Source of the DNA: Aquatica leii
Lineage: Eukaryota; Arthropoda; Insecta; Coleoptera; Lampyridae
Direction of reading: 5' to 3'
Length of the DNA stretch: 64,000 bases
Assembly (NCBI GenBank): GCA_035610365.1
Contig: CM069432.1
Coordinates: forward strand, 188,341,027 to 188,405,026
How positions within the stretch are numbered: position 1 is the first letter of the stretch; each line of letters starts with the position of its first letter. Positions 11,520 through 24,211 of this stretch are shown one piece after another. Both the position numbers and the translations under genes were made by a program. Under the pieces are notes generated by a model that searched no databases, was not told the origin of the DNA, and was given only the letters and a program-made list of their open reading frames with translations.

Positions 11520-14500
11520 GATACTTCTCCAAAAAGAAAAGCGCAGCAATTTTTTGTTAAATTCATGTATTTTTTATAACAATTTATAACACTCATAAAT
11601 ATTTATTGTCTGTGTCTAATTAAAATGTAAATAGAAGTTTTTATTTCTATTCTTCTTTTAAATAAACATTAACTTTTAAATCAAATTGCGGTGAGTATTA
11701 AATTAACAAACTCATGTACACAAACTAAATAAATATGTCTTTAGTTATAAACCAGATGAGTTTGATTTAAACATTCAGATACTCAATAAATTGCATATGG
11801 TATATCACATTAAATACCATGTACATTAAAACAAGAGAACGAGAACTTTAAAACGATCATTGCTAGCGTTGAAATGAGAATATCAAACTATCTTGTTTCG
11901 AAACCCAAATTTTTTTATTGTTAGTAAATATCTTCAAAGAAACGCTTTACTTGTTTTAAGAAAATATTTCTTAGAATTATATGAAAGTCACTATTTACTC
12001 AAAATAAAGTAATTTACCTTAACTTGAGAAAATTTTTTTTTGTGTGTATGTGGTGTATTTCTGTTGTCTTTTTAAAACATTTAAGTCCCTGTTGTCAGTA
12101 TGAAATGATCATTGCCATAGTTATTTCTATGTAATTTTTGGTTATATTTTAGTTTTTAAATTTGAAATTTTCACTTTCTTCTGTTGGTGTGCGATTGCTT
12201 ACAAGCGATAAAAATATGATTTTCCTAAGTCACCGACTTAAGGGGCCTCCGAACGTAGACAGTACAATTGCAATTTTTTCACTTTTTCTATAGATAAAAC
12301 TGTGTTTATAAACGACGTTATCAGTTTTCTCGACATTTGTGTTTATACCGAAGGGTTTTATAAATGACTCTATAGATTAAAAAATAAGTAATTTGGGTAA
12401 ATTAATGTTAAATAAATTATTTTGTGACAGACTACTCAGTCAGCTACGTTATTCTCACATAACTACAAAAGTAAAAACATTTTTGCACATTTTTATTTAT
12501 GGGACAAATTATATTCACTTTAGTTAATGAAAATATGTTGAGAGAATTTTCTACAGTTATCATATTGATAGCAAAATCTCTTTAGAAAATTTTCAGCTAA
12601 AAGTTACTCTGACGGCTAAAATATTCCAAGTTAGACAACCAACATTACTTTATGTTAAATAAAGAAGACTGACCTCAAAATATTACCGTAGGCTATACTT
12701 ATTTTGTATTGTCGGCTAATAAAGAAAGTGTTATTATAAAATTCAGAAATATGCACATCTTTTATAAAGTAAATCACACATTCCGAGACACATTTTAATG
12801 TAATGTAATGTGGGTTGCTATTTAAATTTTATCAAGGAGTAAAGTAAAAATTTGCTTTTAGTCCGGAACCCCCTTAACGTTTTGTACAACATAAGAATGT
12901 TTATGGGTTTTTAAAATGTTATCACGCTTCAACCGGCTAGCCTCATCAAAAATCCTTTTTGATTATCGTTGCCATATGAAATGTTATATTTTTTTATTAG
13001 TCTAAAAAACCTGTAATAAGATTTACCACTAGATTTTGTATAATATAATAACGAATAAATTGCATTAAAATACGTAAGCTTTATGACTAACCATATTTTT
13101 AAAATATCGTATACAGTTCAATGTTGATTAATCATTTGGCAGTTATTAAGTTATTAAACCGATGCTACCAACATAAACTAAATAATTTGATAAAATGATT
13201 GAAAATGTAGTTTAGAATAAATAATTTGAATATTTAAGTTTGAGCTGGCTTAAATAATGTGTATCTTTCATTTTGGAATTATTTTTCATTACACCACTGA
13301 TAATTACTTTTGTATTCCGCATACCTATGCATCGACAGTAAAATAGATGTTCGCCGACAAAGCGATTCTGTTTTTGAACTTTATTCGGTTTAACACAAAT
13401 TAGTAGCATCAAATTAATATAAAACATGGAAATATTTTGGCTAGGTGTTATTATACACTTTATACTTCTTGTGTGTTTTATATGATTGTTGTCTAATAAT
13501 TCATGCCACATTTAGAAAACTTTAAAGTTGTTAGACAGCAATTTTGTAAAAAATATTACTGCAAAGTTGTTGAGTCCAAATTGTTATTTGTGATCCAAAT
13601 CTTATATAAATTTCTTTTGATTGAAGCCTTTCTTCTAACAAGCTAAATGTAAAATATCACATAATTTTGTTGCTAAATAATTGTTACAAAATGTACTATG
13701 TACAATCATTCAAAAAAACAGTCGTTCTTGTAGCATAATAGTTTTCAATATTGTTTAAAAAATGTAAAACAAATTTTTGTAAAAATGAATATATGTAAAC
13801 ACTATTAAACCAATTAATAGTAAAAATTTCAATACAAAATGGGTGTAAAATATTTATTAAAATTTGTGTATATTTTTACATTAATTTGCACCAATGATTT
13901 ACATACTGTTGTATCATTAGTTTAGTAACGGTTAATGTTAGATATTACATTGTGCAAAATATTTATACAATTATAGTGATTTATGCTACATTTTTTTGCA
14001 TTAAATGAAAAATTTGTTAATATAATTGCAGAAACCATCAATGGAAACTAGTAGACAGCTGCTTCGTCCTACTTGGACTCTTCAGCACTGGAATACTATA
14101 ATGCTGTTTTCACAACTATATAAAACAAATTCCCATAATTTTTTTATTCAACTCAGGTGTTAGATTCATATGTAAATTTGAAGCTAAACGCCATCTCGTA
14201 GAATCGGAGCTACATACGAGTTGTATCCACGTGTAGGAAACTATGAAGTTAAATATTACAACCTCAATCTTCAAAAAATGTATTTGAATAATACGCGGCA
14301 TAATATTCCTAACTGGACTATATAAGATCTTGCGCAGTATAAAAAAATACATCCTACATGTGCACTTCCCTGCATAAGCTCACGCTTGACGCAAATGTAT
14401 TTGCGGTTGTCTAATAGATCGCAGCGTATCATTTAATACACACTTGCGTTAGTTCGTTGCCAAGATCAATTGAATTATCTCATATTCTTGTAAGCTCATC

Positions 14501-14570
14501 AAATGATCGAACCATCATTCGAAAGTAAATTTTTTCGTATATCTATAAAAGCTGTTGTTAATCTGCCTCG
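11520..14570. other. AT-rich, nothing recognised
   Basis: About 3 kb with no supported gene, RNA or clear repeat. The minus frames at 13212-13511 and 14116-14352 are uninformative. Confidence 0.5.
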
Positions 14571-14577
14571 TTGAAAT

Positions 14578-14611
14578 CTGGATGCATCCGTTCATTGACG
14601 GATGCATCCAG
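14578..14611. repeat. Perfect 14-bp-stem hairpin
   Basis: The arms ctggatgcatccgt (14578-14591) and acggatgcatccag (14598-14611) are perfectly complementary around a 6-nt loop. Each arm itself contains the palindrome ggatgcatcc. Confidence 0.8.
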
Positions 14612-15560
14612 TACCGCCATTTTTTTTTCTTCAAAAGAAAATCTGTGTAAAAAGATATGCAAAAATTAAACTTTTTTTTTCGGTACATTTTCATTTTCCA
14701 TTATTCTAAAAACGTATTGGTCACATCCACTGGTAAACAACAAATGTGCGTATCTGTATCAATAAACACGCGGTTAAAAAACATGTGTGCAGTTTGTTTA
14801 GCAGCAAACGTGTGTCCCACTCACTACAAACGAGAGACAAAAGACCCACGTGTACATTTGTTTATTCCGTCCAACGCGCGTCGACCTCAAGTCAGTAAAA
14901 CGCAAGTGCGCAACGGGCCTAAGAGCTCATACTGCTACTTCAAATTAGTATCCGTATTAAATTTGTCAATCCTTCAACTACGCTTCAGAACCTTTTTATA
15001 TTTTTTTTATTTCAGCAAGGTAGGAAAATTTAATTTAATTTAAATATTGTATGTGCTCTGCGATGTTCCTAGCTGCTCAGTGTTGGTTATAACTGTTTGT
15101 GCTAACATTCTAGTTATTAAAGCTTCTTTTTTCGTTTCACAATGTTGTTTGTTATCTATCGTTGTGTTGCTAGGACTTTAGTTGCAACCTATGTGCTGTC
15201 CAAGCAGGAAGTATTTACTAAGCGTTTTTAAGTCTAGCGCCCTTTAGTATTATTAAACCATGAGCACTTTCTGGTCATTTAGTTTAGCTGTGCTATAAGC
15301 CTAACATAAAAAACTCGTAATTAATGTTTACTCACATAATTATATTTTTTATGACGCCAAGATTCAAGACAATAACGACCAACAAAGCTTATAAAGTAAA
15401 AAATTAAACGTGTAATAGACGAACAAGTAAAATAAAAAATAACTGCTTTAATTTGTGCCTTTAATAACAAGAAAACAAAATTATCGATAATGAAAACGTT
15501 AAATGTTTGTTTAGATAGAAAAAAACAAAACAAATATCAAAACTTTTATTTATATACATA
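14612..15560. other. GC-richer stretch then AT-rich DNA, no supported gene
   Basis: 14730-14950 is clearly less AT-rich than its surroundings and lies in a 128-codon plus frame (14657-15043). That protein has two T/F-rich ends and no recognised domain. It may be a promoter-like or element-derived patch. The rest is AT-rich and uninformative. Confidence 0.3.
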
Positions 15561-15701
15561 CTAGCTGACCCGGCGAACTTTGTTCCGCCTTAATGTCAAT
15601 AAATAAGCAGATTTTTTTTTATTGGAAAAGATACAAAAAAAACTAAATTTCTACATCAATCATTCATAATTATTTCTGTATTTTAGTACATAGGTTGCTC
15701 T

Positions 15702-16118
15702 TCATTTAAGTACCTTGTGATACACGACATTTTTTGTTTTATTATCAGGCGCAAAAACAAACAACGCAGATGGTCTTCCGACCCGTGAACATGCCACGTA
15801 TAATTGACCATGGGAAAAACATGAATGTTCTAGATTTAAACCACAAACTTTTAAGGATTGGCCTAGTGATTTGTTGATGGTCATGGCAAATGCAAGACGT
15901 ATCGGAAATTGAAGTCTTTTAAATTCAAACGGCATATCGGTTGGGATCATCGGTATCCTCGGAATGAGAACTTCCTCACCTTTGAATTTTCCTATCATTA
16001 TCGTAGCGTAAATTACATTGTTTATCAATTTTCTAACCACCAAACGCGTACCGTTGCACAGTTTTGGTTGGTTTATGTTTCGAAGCATGATTAGTACGGA
16101 GCCAACCTTTAGGCGTAA
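15702..16118 (-). pseudogene. Helitron helicase, Pif1-like C-terminus
   Basis: The minus-strand frame begins RLKVGSVLIMLRNINQPKLC, goes on to CNGTRLVVRKLINNVIYATI and RLAFAMTINKSLGQSL, and ends with HGQLYVACSRVG and DNKTKNVVYHKVLK. These are the last helicase motifs of the Pif1-like domain of Helitron proteins: the AMTINKxxGQSL motif and the LYVA(C/L)SRV motif. The stop lies where the family normally ends. The upstream Rep nuclease (HUH) and the Walker A and B motifs are absent. On its own this is about a tenth of the usual ~1,400-residue protein. Confidence 0.85.
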
Positions 16119-16389
16119 ATTGTGCGGTGGTATATCTTGTTCTGCGTCGCAAATTATCTATTTGTTGACCTCTGTTGTTCGCTCGACGATTCTGCATTGC
16201 CAACCGAGCTGTTTCACGGGCTGCTTCACTTTGCTCTCGTGATTGAGAAGCACGAAGTCGAGCCATACTATCGCGGCGCTGTTCACGTGCAATTTCTTGT
16301 TCTTCTTCAGTCCTTTCATTTGCAGTATTTCGTATTCTTCTTGCATCACGGCTTTGTCGGGAAAGATTCGATCGTCTTGGTCGCGGCAT
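16119..16389 (-). pseudogene. Helitron protein N-terminal basic segment
   Basis: The minus-strand frame from the ATG at 16389 reads MPRPRRSNLSRQSRDARRIR, then a long Arg/Glu/Ser-rich helical stretch with EREQ- and SREQSEAARETAR-like words. This is the typical N-terminus of insect Helitron proteins. After TTAQFTPKGW the frame runs into the helicase fragment in a different frame, marking the internal deletion junction at about 16118. It is not functional. Confidence 0.75.
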
Positions 16390-16812
16390 TATTAATTAAA
16401 CTTCACTTCACCTAAAAACTTAAATTTTCAACCATACCGAGTTTTATAGTTCACATCACTGTTTATACGAATGGGCAATTGGGCAATAATGTTAATTATT
16501 TATTTAATAGAAATAGTTTTATTATTGATTTCTTACAAATATCAAATTGTCATCCATACGTCATTACATAACTGTCATTATACGTCAATTTTGTTATTCC
16601 AAGTCTGATTCTTTTTTGTAATACCACGTTTTATAGTGACTGACGTTACATGTCAAGTCATACGGGAATGCTGTCGAACGGGATAAAAAGTATCCTATGT
16701 CCTTCTCCTGGCTCTAAACTACCTCCCTGCCAATTTTCAGCTAAATCGGTTCAGCCGTTCTTGAGTTATAAGTGAAGTAACTAACACGACTTTCTTTTAT
16801 ATATATAGAAGA

Positions 16813-18420
16813 TGATCTGATTAAATTATTGTCATAAAGTTAATAATTATCTGATATCATCAATGACACAGTTATAAGTGCTTTGGCGGTGTGTTCTATT
16901 TTGTATCAGAAAAATCATGATAAAGTGTACGCTGCTTAGTAGAATCACGTTACAACTTGGGTGATAACAATATCCAAAATTAAGAAAAAAAAACAAATAA
17001 ATGTGTATTGGTTAGAAGATAGTAAATACATACAGCGTGTATCTGATTAACGGGTTGTTGGTTTACAAGGTGAAATCATGGCATCAATACAAGCAAAAAA
17101 AAAATTTTAAGTCAAAGAAATCGAAAATTACGAACATGTAGCATTAAATGGTTTTTTAACACGGTTAATATAAATAGGAATCAAAAACAACGTTATGTTA
17201 TTTAATTCACTGTTCTCAGAACTACACATTCGTTCTCAGTCATTTTCTGACTCTAAAAATAAATATAAAACAAAGTTATCATATAAGCGTAGTTAAATGC
17301 ATGAATAAATAAATAACACTATAAAAATGAAGCCAAATATGCAAAACAAAGGGTACAATGATTACATAATATAAGAGTATTGTAAAAATTCAACTAAAAA
17401 ATTCATTTAAAATTGATTATTGTTTATGTATAAAGCAAACCTGAGAAAAAAGATTGATAACATAAACCGAATTTGTGATTACTATAAACGGTGTTTTTTC
17501 AATCTTTTAGCATACGTCCGGCCTGTTCTTTAATAAAGCGATAACATTACCCGACTGATAACATTATCCGTGATTCCAATAAACGGCGTGCACTGTATTA
17601 GATTTTTAAAAAATACAAAGACTATAGATAAATTACAAAAAAAAGTAACCTAATGAATTTTTAAATTGTTACTTAAAAAAATATAAATACAAACATATTT
17701 ATGTTTTATACAAAATAAGGTTATAAAAAGAAAGAAACATAAAAACTAAAAAGACAACAGATTTAATTTAAAAACTACGTCACTATCAGCAAAAAGCCAT
17801 AACATTCTTTAAATCTTAAATAACATCGATCTTAGATTAGAAAAAAATAACTGATGTTTGCTCAATAATCATATTATATACTAGTACTAAATTGCGCATA
17901 TAATTTTCTTATATGTATCTGTGTCATTTTTTATATTCCGAAATAAACAGCGTTCTGTAAACAAAAGTAAAAGTCTTTCCAGTAGTATATTAATCCTCTT
18001 GCGCAGTCCACTACTTTGGAAAAAAATTATAATACATTAATTGTTTAGTATTCAATAAATACGACATTTAACTTAAAAATATTGCCAGCAATAAAATTTT
18101 TAAATAGTAAAATGTAAAGAAACAAATAACCAAAGTAAATTTAAAATAGCACACAACAAACTTTAATTACTTATAGAAACTTAAGAAATACTTTATTGTA
18201 ACCATGTTTAAACTAATTCATTTAAAACTAAGTATTTACACGATTTAGATATGATTATTTTAGATATAACTAACTTTAAATTAAACTTACTAATAGAATA
18301 TATCAATATATAAGAAAAACATCTCACAAGTAATTTATGTATGACTATTACTCGAAATTTATAGATACTGTCGCACTTTGGTTTATCTTTATTTTTACTG
18401 GCCACGCGCGTTAAACAATA
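16813..18420. other. AT-rich, nothing recognised
   Basis: No supported gene. A short direct similarity (gataacatt…ccg.gatt.c.ataaacgg) repeats within 17455-17590. Confidence 0.45.
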
Positions 18421-18424
18421 TTTT

Positions 18425-18500
18425 TTAAGACTGATTCTTCACACTGCCGACTTCTGACTAGTTTAACTAACAACTTCTTTTGGATACTTTTTATGTTTTT
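18425..18500 (-). repeat. LTR-like promoter fragment, copy 2
   Basis: This is the second copy of the ~65-bp segment described at 3435-3545, in the same orientation (minus). It has a TATA-like box (CATAAAAAG) on its upstream side and an AAATAAAG poly(A)-like signal downstream. The divergence from copy 1 indicates an old LTR-element fossil fragment. Confidence 0.4.
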
Positions 18501-19235
18501 ACGTTATCCGCGTCGAGAACATTGTGTCTCTTTCGCTAATCACCTTCAATCATTTTGAATGATCTTGAAGCTTCTATGCGTTTTATTACAGTGTAAAAAC
18601 AATGAAAAACACAAAAAAGGTTTAAAAACACTCTTCTTTTATACAGCAGCCACACTAAACAATAGTTTTTGCATTAACATTGTTTTGATAATTTAATCAC
18701 AAAAAAATATTGAAATATTTAGTAGTAATAGTTAGTATTTGTTAAATAAATCTGTAACAAAGTATGAGATACGAATGCTTAATCGTTGAGAAACAATTAT
18801 TTCCATTTCTAGAAAGAAAAAGATTTACGCAATATATTATATTAAGTTTATGTAAGTTAAAATATAAAAGCACAAGCCGTATATAACTCTTCATAGGCCA
18901 ATCAATCGAGAGACACGTTATCATCGATTTTTGGAGTTTAGTAATGGCAAAGCTACAATTGTATCTTAAGCAAAAAAATAGTTCTAGTATTATTATCTAT
19001 ACTATACATTACATTGTATAATGTAAATGGTAATCTTAAGAAGCGTGGATAAAAGTACTATCACACTAACTAACCAACCGCAAAACCAATACCTATATGG
19101 AGTGTCTAAACCAAATATATAAAATATACGACATTATGTACAATCATTTTTTTAAATCGTAATCAAATAAAAAACTGGTGCGGTCACCACACGACTTTGC
19201 TATAAGAAATGATATAGAAATGTCTACATATGTTT
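18501..19235. other. AT-rich, nothing recognised
   Basis: No supported feature; the minus frame 18742-18924 is uninformative. Confidence 0.45.
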
Positions 19236-19239
19236 TTAA

Positions 19240-19910
19240 GATATGTCGTCATAAATCCAATTTGAAATGATATGTATACGTTAGTATTGACTTCCTAGCA
19301 TGCTATAATTTTTTTGAAAATTTTCACTTCGTCATATCGATTAACCTCTATATTTGTGCGCCTCGATATTACTTTCACCTTTAGTAAATCAGTAAAAATT
19401 ATCATTTATTTCACGTATCTTACTTTCTCTTCAAGATATGGAATTTAAAAAAAATCGTCGCAGACAGGATTCGAATCTAGATTATGTGAATTAATTTTAA
19501 ATTATAAATAAAATATCTAATAAACTAACTAATGTTAGAATTTTTTTTATTTGTATAAATTGTTAGGAAGAATTATCTCTATAAGAAACTGTAAAAACAA
19601 TTCGAATAATTTACATACGTACAAAATTATATAAAAAAAACGGTTAAAAATGACGAATACATCCACTTCCAGTTTCTTTATTAGACCGTTCTTTTGATAG
19701 AACCGAGAGAATACATACCAAATTTAAAGTTACTAGGACTTTGAGAGTTATCGTGGGTACATCGTTACATACACAGTCACCAAATTTTTTTTGTCAAAAT
19801 ATATTTTTCTGATTCAGAATAACTTGAAACATAAAATTATGCAAAAAAAATTTTGAAAAAAAATTGCGATCGCTATACTTTCTTTATAGGAAAGTAAAAA
19901 TCGTAAAATT
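19240..19910 (-). repeat. Possible decayed SINE-like interspersed repeat
   Basis: On the minus strand, GATTCGAATCCTGTCTGCG at about 19451-19474 resembles the T-arm and acceptor 3' half of a tRNA. No matching A box is visible, and the T-arm closing pair is imperfect, so it is not a tRNA gene. Near 19880-19897 a short hairpin (actttc…gaaagt) next to gcgatcgc marks the other end of a block that looks like interspersed repeat sequence. Assignment is weak. Confidence 0.25.
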
Positions 19911-22900
19911 AATACCAATAAAAGCAAGAATAAAAATACCACATTATTACTTAATCTGATAAAATACATTATTGGAATTATATTTTATTACATAAAAGTA
20001 ATTCTAACATTTCTTACTTTATGAATTTTTTATCTTATTATTCCTCATAATGTTTGACAAAGAGCTTTATAGATTCGTAAATTATAAATGAAATAAACTT
20101 AATTTATAAGTGATAATAATAAGTGACAATGTAAAAATATCCAATAAACCACTTAAAAGTCTATGTTTTAATAAACATCTATAAAATCCAAATTATACGG
20201 TGGCATAAGTAATAAGATAGACAAGTTTTCAAGTTAATCAAGGTAATTAATGTTACAGAAGTTAAAAGAACCATTTAATTTTTATAAGTTAGTTTGAAAA
20301 CTAAATTACATCTCTAATAATATATTAAAATGTAAAAACTTAAACATGTTTGTATAACAGTTAGTTAAATAGTACAATTGAAATGATTTAGTAATTAAAC
20401 GTCTTTGTTTTAGCAAAGTTAATTTAGTAATTGTGTCGAATTATTTTCAAACAATCCTTTGTACGCAAAATATAATGCGAAAGGCTACTGTGCTTGAGAA
20501 CAAATGCAAATCAGAAACAAAACTTTAAATCAAGGTAATAACAGATAACATAACATATACAACTGTAATCAACAAACTGCTTTTTAGTCAAGTATTGTCT
20601 CAATCATTTAAAGTAAGCACATGCATTCAAACGCTTAATAAAGGATCTTTTGCATTTATGCTAAATTTACTTTAAACGTAGAAGAATTCGTTAACCAGTT
20701 AATGTAAATGCTGTTTTTGTTAAAACAAATCATCAAATATTTAAATTGTAAAAGCTTAACGACTTATACTGTATGTAGTTCTATTTTATTAACTCTAAGA
20801 CGCAGAAGTAAAGAATTTGCTGTTTAATCTTTTATATACACATATGGTAGGTATAAAATTTTTCTATTGTTAAATGACAACTGCAAAAGTCAACAAGCTA
20901 AAACTGCAGATAAAAAATAATATTTTTAATGCTAATAAGATAAAGCAGGTAGCGCTGAAACTTTTTTACATTTTGAGATTGCTATATAATTTCTGCTAAA
21001 CCTTGTGCTGCACACTTATACGTCATCAATTATAGAGATGAATTTTATATCCAAAAATAAGCTCAATCTCAATCAAAATTTATTCTAGAAATAAAAAAAA
21101 TGTTCTATAGTACTGTTATATTCAATATCGCCTAAAAACAACTATTATAATAAGAATTAAAGATGACACAAAAGACAAATGCTTAAAAAAACAATCGCAA
21201 GGTATATAAGCAGAACTCTCCAAGACCTAATTTGACAATAAAGATAAACACCTTCTGATCAAATTATCAAAAATTTTTGTGATTTATTTGTTTCTTAACG
21301 TCCTAAAATGTTTGTCCCACATAAAAGTCACGATAATGAATTTCTTAACGCTACTTTTTTAATGTGCGGTTGTTTATTTAAAATAATTTGTAGGTACTCT
21401 TGAAAAGTAATCGATTTGCGATTAAAGTACATTCTTAGATAATTTGTTCAAAACATCTTTTCGCCTAAGTCGCCACTTCTTTTTGAAACATATCGCATAT
21501 TTAGTAGATAAGATAAGCACCTGCATTTAATATGGTTCGACAAACAATATGTTTATGTTATAAAAAAACTTTGTATAAAACATCATAATAATCGAATTAT
21601 TCATATGTATCTATTTAATTTTTATATGTTTTGAATTATGATACACACCATTGTATTTTAAATTGCAGCTTATTCACAAATAATTTCTCTTGGAGATAAA
21701 AGTTAACCAATGCAATATTAGTTTCATATCATTTAACACTCTTTTTACAACGCGGTTCACAATGATTATCAAACGCGTGGTTGTACGTATTATTTCGATA
21801 AGTATGTTAGATCGCTAACAAAAATGTACTACATTAGATGCGCAAAAAATGATTCACGTTCCCAAATTTACGTGAGACGAGCTCTAGTATATCATTTCGT
21901 CGTAAATCCCCATTTAAGTAATAGGTATATTCCAAAAAAACCCTGCCAAAATATAGCATCAAAATATTTCGTTTACACACGATTTGTTTGGGTTTTTTAT
22001 TTAGGATTTAATGCATCCACCACTCGGTAAGAGTTATTTTTCTTCCCTTATTTTCGTCATTTTGTGTTGATTTTTGTTTTGTTTCAGCAGGTCTGGCTGT
22101 TTTTCGTTTATGCATCCCTAAGGGTTGCCCTTTAATAATTATTTAATTTAGTTTAAACACCAAAATATTTCTTGGTAAGGTTTGGTAGTTTATTTTTTGT
22201 GAATATTCATTGTAATTCAAAAATTCTTTTTTTACGTTTGGGGTTTTCTTGCCCTGGATAACGAGTTATCCGAGCGGAGTTGTGAAAAGTTATCGACAAA
22301 CGCAACTACGATCCATGTCTACGAGGTGACGACGTTTAACTACAGGTTTTCATTTTATTTTATGCTTTATGACCTTGTAGCGCCTAATGTTAAATTATGG
22401 TGCTATGAAATTTTAAGAGCAATTATTGTTTAATTGTAACCATGACGAATCGATTCTGATCGGGATTAAATTTTTGTTTAATTAGTTTAGATAAACATAG
22501 ATACTGTATATTTTTAATTTGATTATTATATTATTTTTGTGTTTGGGTTCCACAACGTCTCTGTTTACGTACATTTTGCAATTAGATTTTAGTTTTGGAA
22601 ACTTGAGATTTCTTTTCAAGTTGAACCTGGCTTGTTAACGTCCCTATTTTGATAAATTTACGTAACAAACTATAGCTGGTACAAGTGGAAATACCGATAC
22701 ATTGAAACGAAGAAATGTAACGATTGTGATTGAAAGAAAGGCAAAAAAATATCGTGCTTAATGTCAACGAAAAGCTTTTGTTTATCCACAATACATTTTG
22801 CAAAGGATGTATTGAGTAATTTATTCTAGATTAATTTTGTATTCGCCAATTTTATATTGTAATAAAATAAACTCTCAAATTAATTATTTTATTTGTAATA

Positions 22901-23800
22901 AAATGAGACAGGCAGAGTAATGGAACGAACATTTATAGTTATTTGTATAACTAGTCCAGAAAGTGATATTTTCCTAGTATAAGCATACTTGTTGGACCAA
23001 GTGAAATCGAGGCCTACAAAATGCGAATACTCGTAAAATAATTTTAGGACGTGTGATAAACAAATTTTTTTGTGCTGAGCTTTATAGTATAAATTTATTA
23101 AGAGTAGTTATTTAAGTATTGTTTTTGAATAAAATTTAATCACATATGTTGATAAAACTGAAATAAGTAATGACAAAATTCAATTGTTTTTGAAATTAAT
23201 CTAACAATTTATTACATGTAGTATTATTACAATTTAACTCACATGAAAATAAAACTGTTGTTGTTTTTAGCAATTGTAATATATATAAGCAAATTTGTTA
23301 TATTTGTTTAAAAACTTGTTGTCAGTGTTATTAAAACAATAACACAGATAAATGGAGTATGTTAATAAATCTGACAGATAACGTTTAATTAATTAATGTT
23401 TATTAGTGCCAACTTCTAGTTGTTAAATTCTACAACACTTTACCGACCTACACGGAGAGAAATATTATACTGAATTTAATCATTACGATTTCATATTTAA
23501 AGCATTTGCTTTTTTTCTAAAATTGATCCACGTTCAAAAAACATTCAACGTAAATGTACTAAAACTTAAACTAAATCTCTTATTGCAATGCAATTACAGC
23601 TACAATCTAATAAAATAAAAGTTTAATTCAAGCGTACATCGGCTTGACTCAAAACCAACAGCCTTTTGCATGATACATATCAATTCCGCATAACCTTTTT
23701 TTCCGTGTAGGAAAAGTAAAATTTCCGGCCGATTATGATGCCTGTAAAATACATCAAAACGAACGGAAGCACAAAATAGTAGATTACATACCGAGGCGGA
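19911..23800. other. AT-rich, nothing recognised
   Basis: Nearly 4 kb with no supported gene. The frames 21824-22030 (plus) and 22582-22803 (minus) lack known motifs. A small palindrome ggataacgagttatcc lies near 22255-22270. Confidence 0.5.
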
Positions 23801-23805
23801 AAATA

Positions 23806-23883
23806 TTCCATTTCTGTCGAGAGAACTATAGTTTACCGAGAGGCATAGCCTCGAGGTGAACTAGTTCTCGAGACAAATGGAAC
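23806..23883. repeat. Imperfect palindrome with CpG-containing centre
   Basis: The arms ttccatttctgtcgagagaa… (23806-23844) and …ttctcgagacaaatggaac (23849-23883) pair over about 35 bp with few mismatches. The centre is gaggcatagcctcg. It belongs to the general class of fold-backs with CG-bearing cores seen again at 44.1, 50.1, 56.4 and 57.4 kb. Confidence 0.65.
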
Positions 23884-24211
23884 ACTTTTGCCAAGGTTTG
23901 TATACAATTTTATTCACAATCAGCCATTAAATAAAATAAATAACATAAAACTAATAAAAAATGAATGAAAACCTACTTCCAAAATATTATCGTTTATTTC
24001 GGTAAAAAATTAAAACGTAGTAGGCACACTTCAGAATTGACATATACGTATTGAATTTATGATTGTCATTTTATCAAATTAGTTAAAACAAAACACACAC
24101 AAATTACAGGTTCGGAAAGTGTACATTACTGACCGCGAGGTTTATTACATACTCGTTTTTTTTAACCATGGAAACCGCTCACTTACCAACCTTTAAAAGG
24201 TTCGGGAAACT

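Larger units (their letters stand above)
15561..16812 (-). mobile_element. Helitron derivative, complete ends, 1.25 kb
   Basis: On the minus strand the element starts with TCTTCTATATATATAAAAG (5' TC, next to host A at 16813) and ends with CTAG followed by host T at 15560. This is the Helitron insertion pattern between A and T with no target duplication. Just inside the 3' end the sequence GGCGGAACAAAGTTCGCC can form the expected short terminal hairpin. The interior carries only the N-terminal and C-terminal extremes of the Rep/helicase protein (next two entries). It is thus an internally deleted, non-autonomous copy that presumably relied on enzyme from full-length relatives. Confidence 0.88.

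Noticed and set aside
14657-15043. 128-codon protein gene
   Set aside because: No recognised domain, low-complexity ends and no splice or promoter context. It is probably a chance frame over a GC-richer patch.
19451-19474. tRNA gene on the minus strand
   Set aside because: Only a T-arm-like word is present. No A box, anticodon arm or proper T-stem closing pair could be found.
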